The notes below the pieces were generated by a model. That model was given only the letters and a program-made list of their open reading frames with translations, was not told the origin of the DNA and did no database searches. Below, one piece after another: positions 46,513 through 56,830 of a DNA stretch of 64,000 nucleotides; position 1 is the stretch's first letter; each line of letters begins with the position of its first letter. This stretch comes from Pyropia haitanensis (taxonomy: Eukaryota; Rhodophyta; Bangiophyceae; Bangiales; Bangiaceae): contig SDUX01000004.1 of NCBI GenBank assembly GCA_008729055.1, forward strand, positions 6,526,559-6,590,558, in the 5' to 3' direction. Made by a program: the position numbers and the translations under genes.

Positions 46513-48971
46513 GGGAGGGAGATCCGTACCCGCGCCCAGGGCGGCGTGCGCCACCGTGCTCGCTGTCGGCAGCGCTGTGGCCCCTGCCGCTGCGGCTGCT
46601 GCTGGCGCTACGGCTGCTGCGCCTGCCGCTGCTGCGGCGACGGCCGGCGCTGCGGCCGCCACTGCGGCTGTCGCTGCCACTGCGACTGCAGCTACGAGTG
46701 CTCCGCCGTCGGGGTGGCGTGTCGCCCACGCCGCGCACCGCCTCGAGCGGCTCGCGCCCCTCGTCGCGCCAGCCCGGTCCCCCTACACTCTCCAACCCGT
46801 CCACCTCTTCCAGCAGCTCCTCGTCCTCGACAAGCAAGTCTTCCTCATCCGCAACCACCACGTCGTCGTCTTGCAGCTCGTCAGAGCCAGACGAGCGGCC
46901 GCCGCGCCATAGGCGGCCACCACTCTTTGGCGCCCCCGCCTCGGACGGGCGCGCCCGCCCCACGGGCGTCACAACCACAGTCGACGCCTTGGAAGACGCG
47001 GGCGACGCCGCGTCGGCGCCACCCCCGCCATCGTCATCATCGCCGTCGGCGTCCACGTCGCTCTCCGACGCCCCGTCCTCATCCTCACTCGCCGCTTCCG
47101 CGGCCGCTGCCTCCTCGGCCGCAGTCGCGGCGTCCTCCTCGTCAAGGAGCACATCGAGAGCAGCCATGGCCGTCGCGGCCTCGTCGTCCAGTGGAGGAGG
47201 GGAGCCCTCCTTAATGTACGCCGAGTAGGCCGTCTCCCGCGGCACGCTGTACGTAGACGACACAGACGGGCTGTCGTCGTCGGCATCGTCGGTGATGGTC
47301 GTATCGTCTGCGGCAACACCAGCAGTGGGGGTCCGCACGGGGCTCGGCCCGCCATTCCGCGTCCGCACCGCCGGCGAGCGCGACGCCGTTTGGGACGATG
47401 GCGACGCGGCGGTGGGCGAGTCGTCGCCTCGGGCTGTCTGGAGCGTGCCGCTTGACGGGGAGGCACTCCAGCCCGACCGAGGCGTCCGGGGTGACACCCC
47501 CGCAGCACGGCCACCGGGCGGCGACTTGCCCCCCAGCGCCAACGACGCCGGCGTGGCGGCCGCCGCCGGCGGAGACGCTGGCGGTGACGGCGGCGGCGGC
47601 GGCGCGGGCGGCAGCGGCGCGACCAGCGGCGGCGCGGGCGGGGACCCCCCCCGCGGGCGCGCCACCACCAGCGGCGACGACGGCGGCGACGGCGACGGCG
47701 GCAGCGGCGGCGCGGCGGGCGACGAGCGCACGCCCGCCGCCGCCGCGGCGGCGGTGACGGCGGCGGCGGCGGCGGTGGCGGCAGCGCCGGTGGCGGGCGC
47801 GGCCGCCGCGGCGGCGGCGGCCGCCGCCGCGGCCTCTGCCTGCAGCTCTGGCGGCAGCGGCAGCAGCGCCGACGACGCGGGCGCGGCGGGGGTGGTGTCG
47901 CCGACGCCCCCGCCGCCGCCGGCGGACCGCGACAGCAGCACCCAGTCGGGCTCGTCGCCGCGGTAGGGCGGCCACGGCGGGGAGGCCGCCGCGGCGGCCG
48001 CCGCCGCCGGTGGGGTCCCCCACGGCGCCGCCGCTGGCGTCGCCAGCGTCGCCGACGCCGGCGACGTTGCCGCAGCGGACCGCGGCGGCGGCGACGCCGC
48101 CGCGGCGGGCCGCCGCGGCGGGCCGTCGCTGTCGGCCGAGCAAAAGCCGCCGCTGCTGCTGCCGCCGCTGCCGCCCCGCGGGGCCGCCGTCAATACGGGC
48201 GGGACGGCCGCCGGCGCGAGCGCGAGCGCGTCCACCACCCCCCCCCCACTGGGCACGTCCCCAAAGAGCGCGTCCCCGTCCGTCCCGCCTCCCACGCCCA
48301 CGTCCCCCCCCCAAACCCGTCGAGCGTGTCCATCGCCGCCGCGTGCTCCTCCGCCGCCACCACCCGCGCGGCGGCCAGGTGTCCGCGCACCAGCTCGGCC
48401 ACCCCCGCCACGTCCTCGTCGTCGTCAATGTCCGACCCGCCGGCGGCCGCGCCCGCCCGGCCGCCGCCACCCCCCCGGCCGCCAGCCACACGTCGTCAAT
48501 GAGGAGCTCGTCGTCGTCGCGCAGCAGCACCGCCACGTCCCCAATGCCGCCACCACCTCCCCCCCCACCGCCGCGGCGGCCGCCACCGCCGCCGCCGCCG
48601 CCGCCGACGCCGCCCGTGGAAGTGGTCCGCCGCGACCGCCGGCGGCGTCCCCCCCCGTCGACGCTCGCCGCAGACGCGGGCGTGTGCCCGGCGGTGGCGC
48701 CACCGCCGCCCCCTCCCCCACCGCCGCCGCCGCCGCCGCCGCCGCCGGTCGCCGTTGCCGGCCGCTTGCCACGCTTGGCCTTGCCCAGGGAAAAGGTCGC
48801 CGCGCGCGGCAGCCGCACCGCCGCCCGTGCGGCGGCGGTGGTGGCCGACGCGAGGAAGGAGGGCGCCCGCCGGGGGGGGGCCCGCCTCGATGACGCGGTG
48901 GGGGGGGAGGGGCCGCCGGTGGCCGCAGTCGCAGCGTCGCCGTCGGCGACGACGGCGGGGCGCGAGGCCAT
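45367..48971 (-). CDS. Large unknown Ser/acidic-rich protein with C-terminal coiled coil
   Basis: Not recognised. About 1,200 residues on the minus strand if three homopolymer frame changes (near 48470-48477, 48304-48312 and 45727-45757) are allowed. The ATG at 48971 starts ASRPAVVADGD. A basic stretch (SLGKAKRGKRP) is followed by poly-Gly. Next comes a short conserved-looking acidic segment, VAVLLRDDDELLIDDVWLA, and SDIDDDEDVAGVAELVRGHL with a helical AEEHAAAMDTLDGF. The long middle is Ser/Pro/Ala-rich, with acidic blocks and an SR/SG-rich block (RSCSRSGSDSRSGGRS). The C-terminus has CERCTSLRKQLDYMALEYDE, a clear heptad-bearing helix with a CxxC, and a second helix near LRSTLAALLRSH. A scaffold or nuclear role is possible but not shown. 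Codon use matches neighbouring genes. Consistent open reading and block structure support a real gene. Confidence 0.6.
45880..45960. repeat. (CCACCG)n hexanucleotide repeat
   Basis: About ten tandem CCACCG/CCGCCA hexamers followed by CCG repeats. In the minus-strand frame of the unknown gene they encode poly-Gly. It lies close to the homopolymer frame change at 45.73-45.76 kb. Confidence 0.9.
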
Positions 48972-50898
48972 GCGGGGGGGGAAGGGGGGGGGGGGGGGGG
49001 GGGCGGGGGGGTCAGGACGCGGGGAGAGCCCCACTGGGGCGGCGTGCGCCCACCCACACTCCCGAGTGGACGCCGCGGCGGCCGCGGCGGCCAGGGCGCG
49101 GCGGCGGCGGCGGGGAGCGGGAGCGCCCGGCACTGCTGGCACGCGGCCACCCCCCGCGGACCCGGCGGCCGCGACCGCGCGCGCGCGTGGCACACGCGCG
49201 CGCGTGGGGAAGAGGGGGGCGCGCACGCGGGCGGCGGGCGGAGCGGCGGCAGACGCTCGCGCCCACCCCGCGCGCGTCCCGGGTGCGCGGCGGAGATGCG
49301 ATACGACGCGCCCAGCCGCGCGGGGAGAAGAAAAATAAAAAAAAAAGAACAAGCCAGCCTCTACCCAAACGCAGGGGACTGGCCGGGGGGGGGGGGTAGA
49401 CCCGCACGGGCGGAGCAACGAGCAGCGGCAGGCCGCCGCGGCGGGGGGGGGGCGTGGCGAGAAAAAACGGGGTGGAAACGCACCCACGGGGGGGACGGGG
49501 AGGGAACCAGGGGGTAGAAAAACAAAAAGGGGGGGGGCGGCGTGGTCGTGAGCGGGAGAGGGGGGGTGGGGGGGGGGGGGCGAGGGCAAAGGCGGAGGAG
49601 GGAGACGGCCGCCGGTCCTACGCGCGAGTCCCCCCCCCCCCCCCCCAACGCTGGCCGCCGCGACGGGCGGAAATTCACGCGCCCCCCCCCCCCCCCGCGG
49701 TGGCACCCGCTGCGCGCGGTCGCCGGCGCGGCCGCAGCGCACGGGCGCGACCGGCCGCGGCGGCAGCCACGCCTGGCTGGCCGCCGCCGCCGCGGAGGAG
49801 ACGCGCGGGAGGGCGGCGACGCCGACGGGGTGGGGGCGGGGGGGGAGGAGGTTGGGGGCGCACCGGCCACACCGGCCGCGGGCGGAGGACGCGGCGCCGC
49901 GGGACGGGGCGCGACGCCGCGGGTGCGCGGGGGGGGGGGGGGGGGGGGTGGTGGCACCGCGGGCCCGCGGCCCACGCTTCTGCGCGCTGGGTGGGGGGGA
50001 GGGAGGCGTACCGCCGCGCCGCGGTGGCTGTCAGCGGTCGGCTGGCTGGCCTCGCTGTACCATACCGTGCGGCGTGCACCCCCCCCCCCCCCCCCCCCAG
50101 CGTCACGTTGCGGTGGTGGGCGCTGTCGTCGTCACAGTGGGTGTGGGGTGGCCGCGGGGCCCGTGGGTACGGCCGCGGAGGTGCCGCCGCCGCGGTCGCA
50201 CCCGCACCCGCACGGCCGGCGGCGCGCGTGCGGCGGCGCGCGGGGCAACCCAATTCCGGGAGCGGGGTGCGGGGGAGGGTCGGGGGTCCCACGTGGCAGC
50301 GGTGACCGCTGGGGCGGGCGCGGCGGGGGGTCCGCGCGGCCGCGACGGCCGCGCCAGCGTCGGTGGGTGGGGGCGACGGTGGGAGGTGGGAGGGAGGTGG
50401 GGGCGGTCGTGCCGGTGGGAGGTGGGAGGTGGGGGCGGTCGTGCCGGTGGGAGGTGGGAGGTGGGGGGGGGGGGGGGGCGTGGCGGTGCGCGCGGCGGGC
50501 GGGGCACGTGCCGAGACGCCCGCCACGCGGCCGGGGTCCTCCTGCGCGGCGATGGCGGGGGGGACGCGGTACAGCCGACACGCTGGCGGCGCCGCCGGCG
50601 GCGCCCCGCGTCGGCGGCCGCGTCGGGAGCAAGACGCTCGCCGCCGCGGGGAGCGGCGGCGGGTCGGTCAGGGCCTGGCAAGACCGCGGCGGCACCGGCC
50701 GCGACGGCGGTGCGCCGCACCCGCCCGAGGGGGCTGCCCACCCCCGGATGATGGCGGCCGCCGGCAACGCCCCTGCGTGCCGCGACAGTGGGGCACGGGA
50801 TGGCGGGTAGGGACGGACGTTGCTCTTGTCTGTTTTTTTTTTTTTGTTTTTCTCGTGACCCGACACCAACCATGCAGCGCACCCGCCGCCGCGGCGCC
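48972..50898. other. Homopolymer-rich intergenic region
   Basis: Contains many G and C runs of 8 to 18 bases (for example 48986-49006, 49629-49646, 49928-49948, 50080-50098), an A-rich patch at 49330-49350 and a T12-T13 run near 50829. It holds the upstream region of the minus-strand gene at its left. No gene is supported. Confidence 0.5.
50381..50470. repeat. G-rich 32-bp tandem repeat
   Basis: A unit GGGAGGTGGGAGGTGGGGGC followed by GGTCGTGCCGGT recurs nearly three times and runs into a G11-G12 tract. The spacing of GGG triplets makes the plus strand a strong G-quadruplex candidate. Confidence 0.85.
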
Positions 50899-52995
50899 CT
50901 ACGCAGAGCTGTCCACCATCGTGGCGGCGCCGTTGACGTAGGTCAAAATCCGCTTCCGTACCGGCGCGTCGTCGACCGGCGTGGCGGGCTTGCGCGGGGC
51001 GGGCTCCACCTCGTACTCCCACGTAAAGTCAAACTCCTCCTCCTCTTCCTCCTCGTCCTCCGAGTCCTCCTCGTCCTCGTCATCGTCCCAGTCCTCGTCA
51101 TCGTCCGACTCGTCGTCGTCCTCCGAGTCCGACTCGACGTCCTCGTCCTCCGTGTCGGTCGCGTCCGCGGCCGCGACCGGCAGCAGGTCGTCGGCGCCGG
51201 CGCCGGCGGCAGCGTCAAAGGCGTCGACCCCGCTGGGCATGGCCGGCGACGAGACGAGGTCAAACGACAGCTGGTCCCCATAGTCAATGCGCTCCAGCAC
51301 CCCCTCTGGCGGCAGCCCCGCGTCGCCGCCGGCTAGGCCAGACACCACGACGCCGTCCGCTGCGGCCGCCCTCGCCGAGCCAGACAGCCCGTCCCGGCCG
51401 CCGCCATGGACGCCCCTCTGCGCGTCGCCGCCGCCGCCGCCGCCCGGCGCGCCGCGGAGGCGGCCCTGGAGGCTCGCACCCGCCGCGCGGATGGCGTCAA
51501 AGTCGGGCGCGTCACTGCCGTTGGCAGCGGCAGCCCACGCCCCCCCGTGGGCGCCGCCCCCCACGTCGCCGCCTGCCGCGGCGGGCGCGTTGTCGCCGCC
51601 CGCCTCGAGCGGCTCCCCCGACCACGCGTCGAGCTGCGCGAGCGACTCGAGCGGCGGCAGCGAGCCCGCGCTGACCAGCTGCGACACGAGAGCCTTTTGC
51701 GACAGCCGCCGCGCCGCCTCCTCCTCCTCCCGCGCCGCCCGCCGCAGCGCGCGGCGCTCCTCCCGCTCCGCCCGCTTGAGCCGCCTCGCCTCGGCGCGCG
51801 CGGCCTGCTGCTCTGGCGTCCGCGGCGGCGGGCGGGTGCCGTCGGCCCGCCGCGGCCGCCGCCGCCGCGGCCGCGGCTGCCCGTCTGCGTAGCGCGTCGA
51901 CGGGTGCGCGACGCCGCGCTCGCGGAGGTCCGCGTTGCGGGAGAGGAGGCTCTGCCGGATCGCCTCGCGGTGCTCGCTCGTCAGCTGCCGCGTCTTGCCC
52001 GTCGACCGCGACGCGATGCCCGCCGTCACCCGCGCGCGGTAGCCGGGGTCGTTGGCCCACATCTCCCGGATGCGGCGGGACAGCTTGGCGCGTGTCTCGG
52101 CCGACAGGGGGCCCCGCTTGGAGGCCACCGACGCCGCGGCGCCGTCGGCGCCGTGAGCGCTGCCGTCGGCAGTCACCCACGCAGCGTCGGCGGCAGCGTT
52201 CGTCTGGTCCTCCCTCGGTGGCAGCCGCGGCAGGGCGGCCAGCACCTGGGGCCCCAGGACGGCATTGTCGTACGAAAAGGGCAGCGGCTGGGTGACGCCC
52301 GCCTGCTGCAGCCGCGCCGTCGCAGCCCGCACCAGCGCGCGGGGAGGCGACGGCTTGGCGCTCTCCGCGGCGGCCGCCACAGGGGTGCCACTGGCGCTCC
52401 CGCCATTGACGCCATCCTCGGCTGCTGCCGCCGCCGCCGCCGCCGCCGCGGCGGAAGCCTCCATGGCCTTGCGGGACGAGAGGAAGCGGGCGGTGCACGA
52501 GGCGCGGATCTTGGCACGCGTCTCGGGGCTGTGCTTGCGCCCGCTCTTCTTGTCGGCCATCCGCGTGCGCACGTCGGGGCGGCTCATCGCCGCCCGCGTC
52601 GCCGCCGCGATGCGCGCGCGCGTCTCCTCCGAGTGCTGCCGCCCCTTATTCCACGGCACCCGCCCGCGGTTGGCGGCGGAAATCTTGGCCCGCGCCGACG
52701 CGGTGTGCTTGCGGCCCGACCACGCGGCGGCGCCGCCGGCGAGGTCATCGTCCTCCGCGTCGGTGGCGGCGCCGCCAACAGTGACTGCGTCGTCGACCGC
52801 TCGGAGATCCTCTGTCGTGACTGCCGCCGCCGGGGCCGCCCCCCCACCGTCGACCTTCATCCGTGACCGTGGCCGCGGCTGCGTGGAGGACCCAGACGTG
52901 GCCGCCAACCGAGACGTGACCACCGTCTCGGTCTCGGCCGCGGCCAGCCCTCTCCCCCAGGCGCCCCCCTCCACAGCAGCAGCGTCTGGACCCAT
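50899..52995 (-). CDS. NUMOD3-repeat protein with acidic C-terminal tail
   Basis: Single uninterrupted frame of 698 residues. Residues about 90-175 contain tandem NUMOD3-like motifs: GRKHTASARAKISAANRG, VPWNKGRQHSEETRARIAA, GRKHSPETRAKIRAS. Two more lie near residues 310-370: PLSAETRAKLSRRIREMW and QLTSEHREAIRQSLLSRN. A basic charged helix follows (residues about 400-440, rich in Arg/Glu/Ala). Residues about 600-660 form a long Asp/Glu tract. NUMOD3 motifs are known as DNA-binding modules beside homing endonucleases. In plants and algae they also occur alone in nuclear-encoded proteins, often organelle-targeted. No endonuclease domain (GIY-YIG or HNH) is visible. The start at 52995 gives a long N-terminus; an in-frame ATG at the MKVDGGG site is an alternative. 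Unlike most neighbours it has no frame break and few homopolymers. Confidence 0.85.
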   Translation of the reverse strand: MGPDAAAVEGGAWGRGLAAAETETVVTSRLAATSGSSTQPRPRSRMKVDGGGAAPAAAVTTEDLRAVDDAVTVGGAATDAEDDDLAGGAAAWSGRKHTASARAKISAANRGRVPWNKGRQHSEETRARIAAATRAAMSRPDVRTRMADKKSGRKHSPETRAKIRASCTARFLSSRKAMEASAAAAAAAAAAAEDGVNGGSASGTPVAAAAESAKPSPPRALVRAATARLQQAGVTQPLPFSYDNAVLGPQVLAALPRLPPREDQTNAAADAAWVTADGSAHGADGAAASVASKRGPLSAETRAKLSRRIREMWANDPGYRARVTAGIASRSTGKTRQLTSEHREAIRQSLLSRNADLRERGVAHPSTRYADGQPRPRRRRPRRADGTRPPPRTPEQQAARAEARRLKRAEREERRALRRAAREEEEAARRLSQKALVSQLVSAGSLPPLESLAQLDAWSGEPLEAGGDNAPAAAGGDVGGGAHGGAWAAAANGSDAPDFDAIRAAGASLQGRLRGAPGGGGGGDAQRGVHGGGRDGLSGSARAAAADGVVVSGLAGGDAGLPPEGVLERIDYGDQLSFDLVSSPAMPSGVDAFDAAAGAGADDLLPVAAADATDTEDEDVESDSEDDDESDDDEDWDDDEDEEDSEDEEEEEEEFDFTWEYEVEPAPRKPATPVDDAPVRKRILTYVNGAATMVDSSA

Positions 52996-53685
52996 CTGGC
53001 ACGCGCCACCGCCGCCATCGCCGCCACCGCCGGTGGTACCACGCCCCCCACCCCCCCCGCCCCCCCCCCCCCGTCTGGCTCAAACGCCGCCGCCGCCGCC
53101 GCCCGCACGACGGGCACCACCACCGCAACAACCGGCAGCGGCCGGGGGTGGTGGCGGCGGCGACGTGGGGGGGACGACGCCGCCGCCGTCGCCGCCGCCG
53201 CCCCGCCGCCGCCGCTGGTGCGCGGCGGCACCACGGGGAGCACAAACGCCGCCATGCGGAACAACGGCCGCCGACGGCGACTGGTGGCAGCAGCTGCAGC
53301 CGCAACGGCGGCAGCAACGGGGTGTCCCAGCCAACACCCCGACCGGGTGTACGAAAACAGGGCAAGGACGGGAATTGCGTCCCCCGTACGGACGGACGAA
53401 GCACCAGCAGAAGGACGACACGCCCCAGGCGGACGACGAAACAGTAGGCGCCCAGGGGGAGAAGAATGGACACAGCCGGCACCAACCCTATCACCACAGT
53501 ACGACGCGGCCGGCGGCACAGGCGTTCCCAGGGCGCACCGCGCCCGCGGGCGACCCGGCCGGCGTCGGCCACGGGTCAAGTCGAGGCGAGTGACGGGGCG
53601 GGAAGGGGGAGCCACGTGATCACACGCGCGCCAGGCGGCGGCGGCCACAAACAGGCCGAGAGCTGGTGCGGCCGAGGCCGCATCG
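52996..53685. other. Upstream region of NUMOD3 gene, no supported gene
   Basis: GC-rich DNA with C runs (about 53041-53073) grading into more balanced sequence. Presumably contains the promoter of the minus-strand NUMOD3 gene. Nothing else is seen. Confidence 0.45.
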
Positions 53686-53689
53686 TTGC

Positions 53690-53865
53690 GCTGAGATTCG
53701 AATATTGGGGAGAGATTAGAGGGGCTTTTTATCGATCCGTTTTGTGGATATCTCGTGGATGTTTCGCGGATATTATCCGCACAGAAAATACCAGCAGTAT
53801 TAAGCCGAGTCCTCGTGCAAAAGGCTTCGAAGAATTTCAAAAGAATCGATATTCATCATTGGCTG
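53690..53865. repeat. Low-GC foldback island
   Basis: A distinctly AT-rich block centred on the perfect palindrome CGGATATTATCCG (about 53767-53779). The flanks pair imperfectly outward: GGGGCTTTTTATCGATCC on the left against GAAGCCTTTTGCACGAGG as the reverse complement on the right, then GAATATTGG against GAATATCGA. No coding content. A decayed foldback element or hairpin locus. Confidence 0.5.
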
Positions 53866-54304
53866 GAGTGTTCCAGTTCTCGTTTCTCATTGGGTGTCAT
53901 TGTCACCATCGGCCTCTCGCTGTTGAAAAGAGGCCTCAAAAGTTCTGGATGAAGCAACGTGTGTGGCCATGTACCACGTTGCACGTACACGTGCAGCAGT
54001 CAGACTAACCGCGACGAATCAATTCGCCCGATGCTGCGCGGCGGGTGGCCACCAAATAGACCCCGGCCACTGCAATACACTCTAGACAGGATGGTAGAAA
54101 AGCGTCCAAAAACGCACGCACACGGTGAAAAAAAAACTGATCGAGTCACAAGCCGGAGGGAGGGAGCTCGCACACCTCTACTCTAGCTGTGCCCCGCCTC
54201 GGCACTCGGCCTCCTGCGGCCGTCCGCACCAAGTCCCCGCGACTGTCCGTCCCCTACAGCCACCAGCACACAAAAAAAAGCCTCTCTGTTGAAGCCGCCA
54301 CCCC
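53866..54304. other. Low-GC spacer, no gene
   Basis: Continues the AT-richer composition to about 54150, with small hairpins (ACGTTGCACGTACACGTGCAG near 53976) and an A9 run near 54128. It lies downstream of the F-box gene stop and may carry its poly(A) signal. Confidence 0.45.
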
Positions 54305-55649
54305 TTACCCGCCGGCCCCTGACGGCAGGTACAGCCGCCGGAACGGCAGCACCCACCCGACCGGCCCGAGCGCCGCGCAAAACCCGTCACTCTCCCCCGC
54401 CCCCGCCGACAGCGTCACGCACAGCATCGGGTGCCACCCCGGGCTGAGAAACCCCGCCCCCGCCACCCGCACGTGCCCCTTGAGCGCCCGCACCCGCACG
54501 CGGCCGCCGGCGCCGACGGCCTGCCACTCGGGCGGCAGCATTGCCGGGCACACCTCGGCGGCCGACACGAAAAACGTCACCTGCCCCGCCGGCACGTTGA
54601 CGTCGCCCGTCACCTTGGTCACCACCGCCACGCAGCAGCGGCGGCAGCCGCACGGCGCCCGGCTCTGTGCCCCCACGCACGGCGTCCAGGGTGACGGGGG
54701 GGCGACGGTGACCACCTCGACACCGTGCGGGCCGTAGGGCGCCCAAAAGACGCCCGTGGGGGGGGACGGCAGCGGCGACGGCGCGACGAGGCGGGGGTGG
54801 GGGTGGGGGAGGGGCGTCCACCGCGACGGGCTGCCGACACCACTTCCCGCGGGTGGCGGGAGGGGGGGGGGGGTGCCGGCAGTGGCCCCCGCGTCGGCGG
54901 TGCCGGCGGCAGCGGCGGCAGCAGCGCCGCCCGCCGCCCCGCCGCCACCACTAGTCCCAGACGCTGCCAAGGAGGAGGCTGCCGACACTGCCGGCGACGA
55001 TACCGCCGCCAATGCCGCCGTCGACGTCGCCGTCACAGACAGTGTGGACGCCGCGAGTCCAACGGCGGCCAGCGCGCCGTCCCCCCCCCCCCTCCCCCGC
55101 CGGCGCACGTCTGGCACGGCCGTCGGGAGCGCCCCCGGCGGCAGGCTCCGCCGCACCCCCACCCGCAGCCGGCGGTACGCCCCCCAGACGGCCGCGTCCA
55201 CCCGCATATTCTCTGGCGGCAGCCGCTCCGCGGGCGCGCCGTCCGCACCAGCGGCCGGCGGCACGGCGCCGCGCGCGCAGCCCGGCGCGTGCAGCGGGCG
55301 CTGGCGGAGGAGGAGGCCGACGCCGTCTGCCGCGGCGGCGGCGGCTGCCGCCGCCGCAGCCGGTGGGGTGCCGCGGCGGTGGCCGCGGCCGTCGCCAGCC
55401 ACCCCCCCCTCCCCCGCCGCCACCGGCCGGACCACCCCCGCCAGCGGCGCGACCTGCTCGCACGCGCAGCTCCCGCCCGCCGCCTGCCCATCCTCCCACA
55501 GGCCCGGCAGGCTCACCGACGGCGCCAGCACCACCCACGGGTCGTACATGCGCAGCCGAAACGCCACCATAAACGACAGGCCCGACGCGTCGCCGCCGCC
55601 ACGCCCGCTGTTGGCATCGTTTTCCGACCGGGGGGGATCCCCGCCCCCC

Positions 55650-55681
<32 letters not shown>

Positions 55682-56463
55682 TGTGCCCTCTGGGGGCCCC
55701 CCCGCGGTGAGGGGAAAGTCCCGCAGGCACCGACGGCGGGCGAGGTAGCCCACAATGCCACCGTCGGCCGACGACGTGTCCACGCGGACGCACAGGAGGG
55801 AGCCACGGGGGGACGTGGGGGGGGTGCCCGCCGCCGCCCAGTCCCCGACCAACCACCCGTGGCGGGCCCAGAAGCGGAGGCGCGCGGCGGCGGGCGGGCG
55901 ACGCTGCCGGGGGGAGGAAGACGGAGGCGGGCAGGCGGGGGAGGGCGGCGACGCCGCTCCGGGCGGGCCCGCAGCGGTGACGGGGGGGAGCTGAGACGCA
56001 GGCGTTGGCGCTGGCACCGGGCTGCCGGCAAGGCAGCGCCCCCCGCCGCCCCCTCTGCTCCCGCCGCCACTGCCGCCGCCGTGGCTGCCAACGCCGCTGC
56101 CGCTGCCGCTGCCGCTGCCGCTGCCACCAAGCGCACCACCGCCACTGCTGCGGCCACCAAGCGCACCACCGCCACTGCCGGTGCCACCCCCCCCCTCCCC
56201 ACCCCCCCCCAACCCCCCCGCCCAACGAGCAGCGCCGGCGGCCGGGGCGCACCGACGCGCGCCAGCGGCGCGCCCACCGCCCGCCGCAGCTGCGCCGCCC
56301 ACAGCAGCTCGTTGGTCGCGACAAGCCCCGCCAGCCGCGCGCACGCGGCGGCGGCGGCGGGGACGTCGGCGAGCGGGAGCGCCGCCAGGATGAGCGCGAG
56401 CGCGTCGTCGGGGAGGTCGGTCAGCCGCAGGGGGGGGGGGGGGGGCGGATCCGCCGCCGCCAT
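54305..56463 (-). CDS. F-box protein, FBXO31-like
   Basis: Minus strand, about 720 residues if one frame change in the C-rich stretch 56175-56225 is allowed. The ATG at 56463 is followed within 15 residues by an F-box: LRLTDLPDDALALILAALPL, then ADVPAAAAACARL and LWAAQLRRAVG. After a Gly/Ser/Ala linker the C-terminal region has RFWARHGWLVGDW, FMVAFRLRMYDPWVVL, and near the end FWAPYGPHGVEVVTV, VTKVTGDVNVPAGQVTFFV, GHVRVAGAGFLSPGW and GPVGWVLPFRRLYLP. The GPHG...GDxNVPAGQ pattern is that of FBXO31 and related plant proteins (the cyclin-D1-binding region in animals). Known role: substrate receptor of an SCF ubiquitin ligase. Substrate here is unknown. No introns are needed. Poly-Gly and poly-Ala insertions interrupt the C-terminal domain. 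Confidence 0.82.
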
Positions 56464-56830
56464 CGCCCCCGCCGAGGGCCCGGTCGGGCGGTCGGGGGGG
56501 GGGGGGGGGGGGGAGGGACGGCAAGGTGCGGGGGATAAACGACGGATGGCGGGGGACGGACGGGGGGAGGACGCGGCCAGGAGGTGGTGAGGCGACTTGG
56601 GACGAGCGGGACGCGGCGGGGTTGAGGAACGTGGGGAGGGAGAGGGGGGGACTTGACAGGGAGTGGGGAACGCAAGGAGGGGTGGAAGGGCGGCCGACGC
56701 GCACGGCGGCGGGCGTGACCGCCGCGGTGCCGCCACGCGACGGGTGAGGGGCACGCGGGCGGCGGCCGCGACCAGACCGTGGCTGGGGTGGAAGGCCAGC
56801 GACAGACGGCAACAAGAAGGATAATACCAG
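56464..56830. other. Upstream region of F-box gene
   Basis: G homopolymers near 56497-56513, then GC-rich DNA. Probably contains the promoter of the minus-strand F-box gene. No other feature is supported. Confidence 0.45.
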
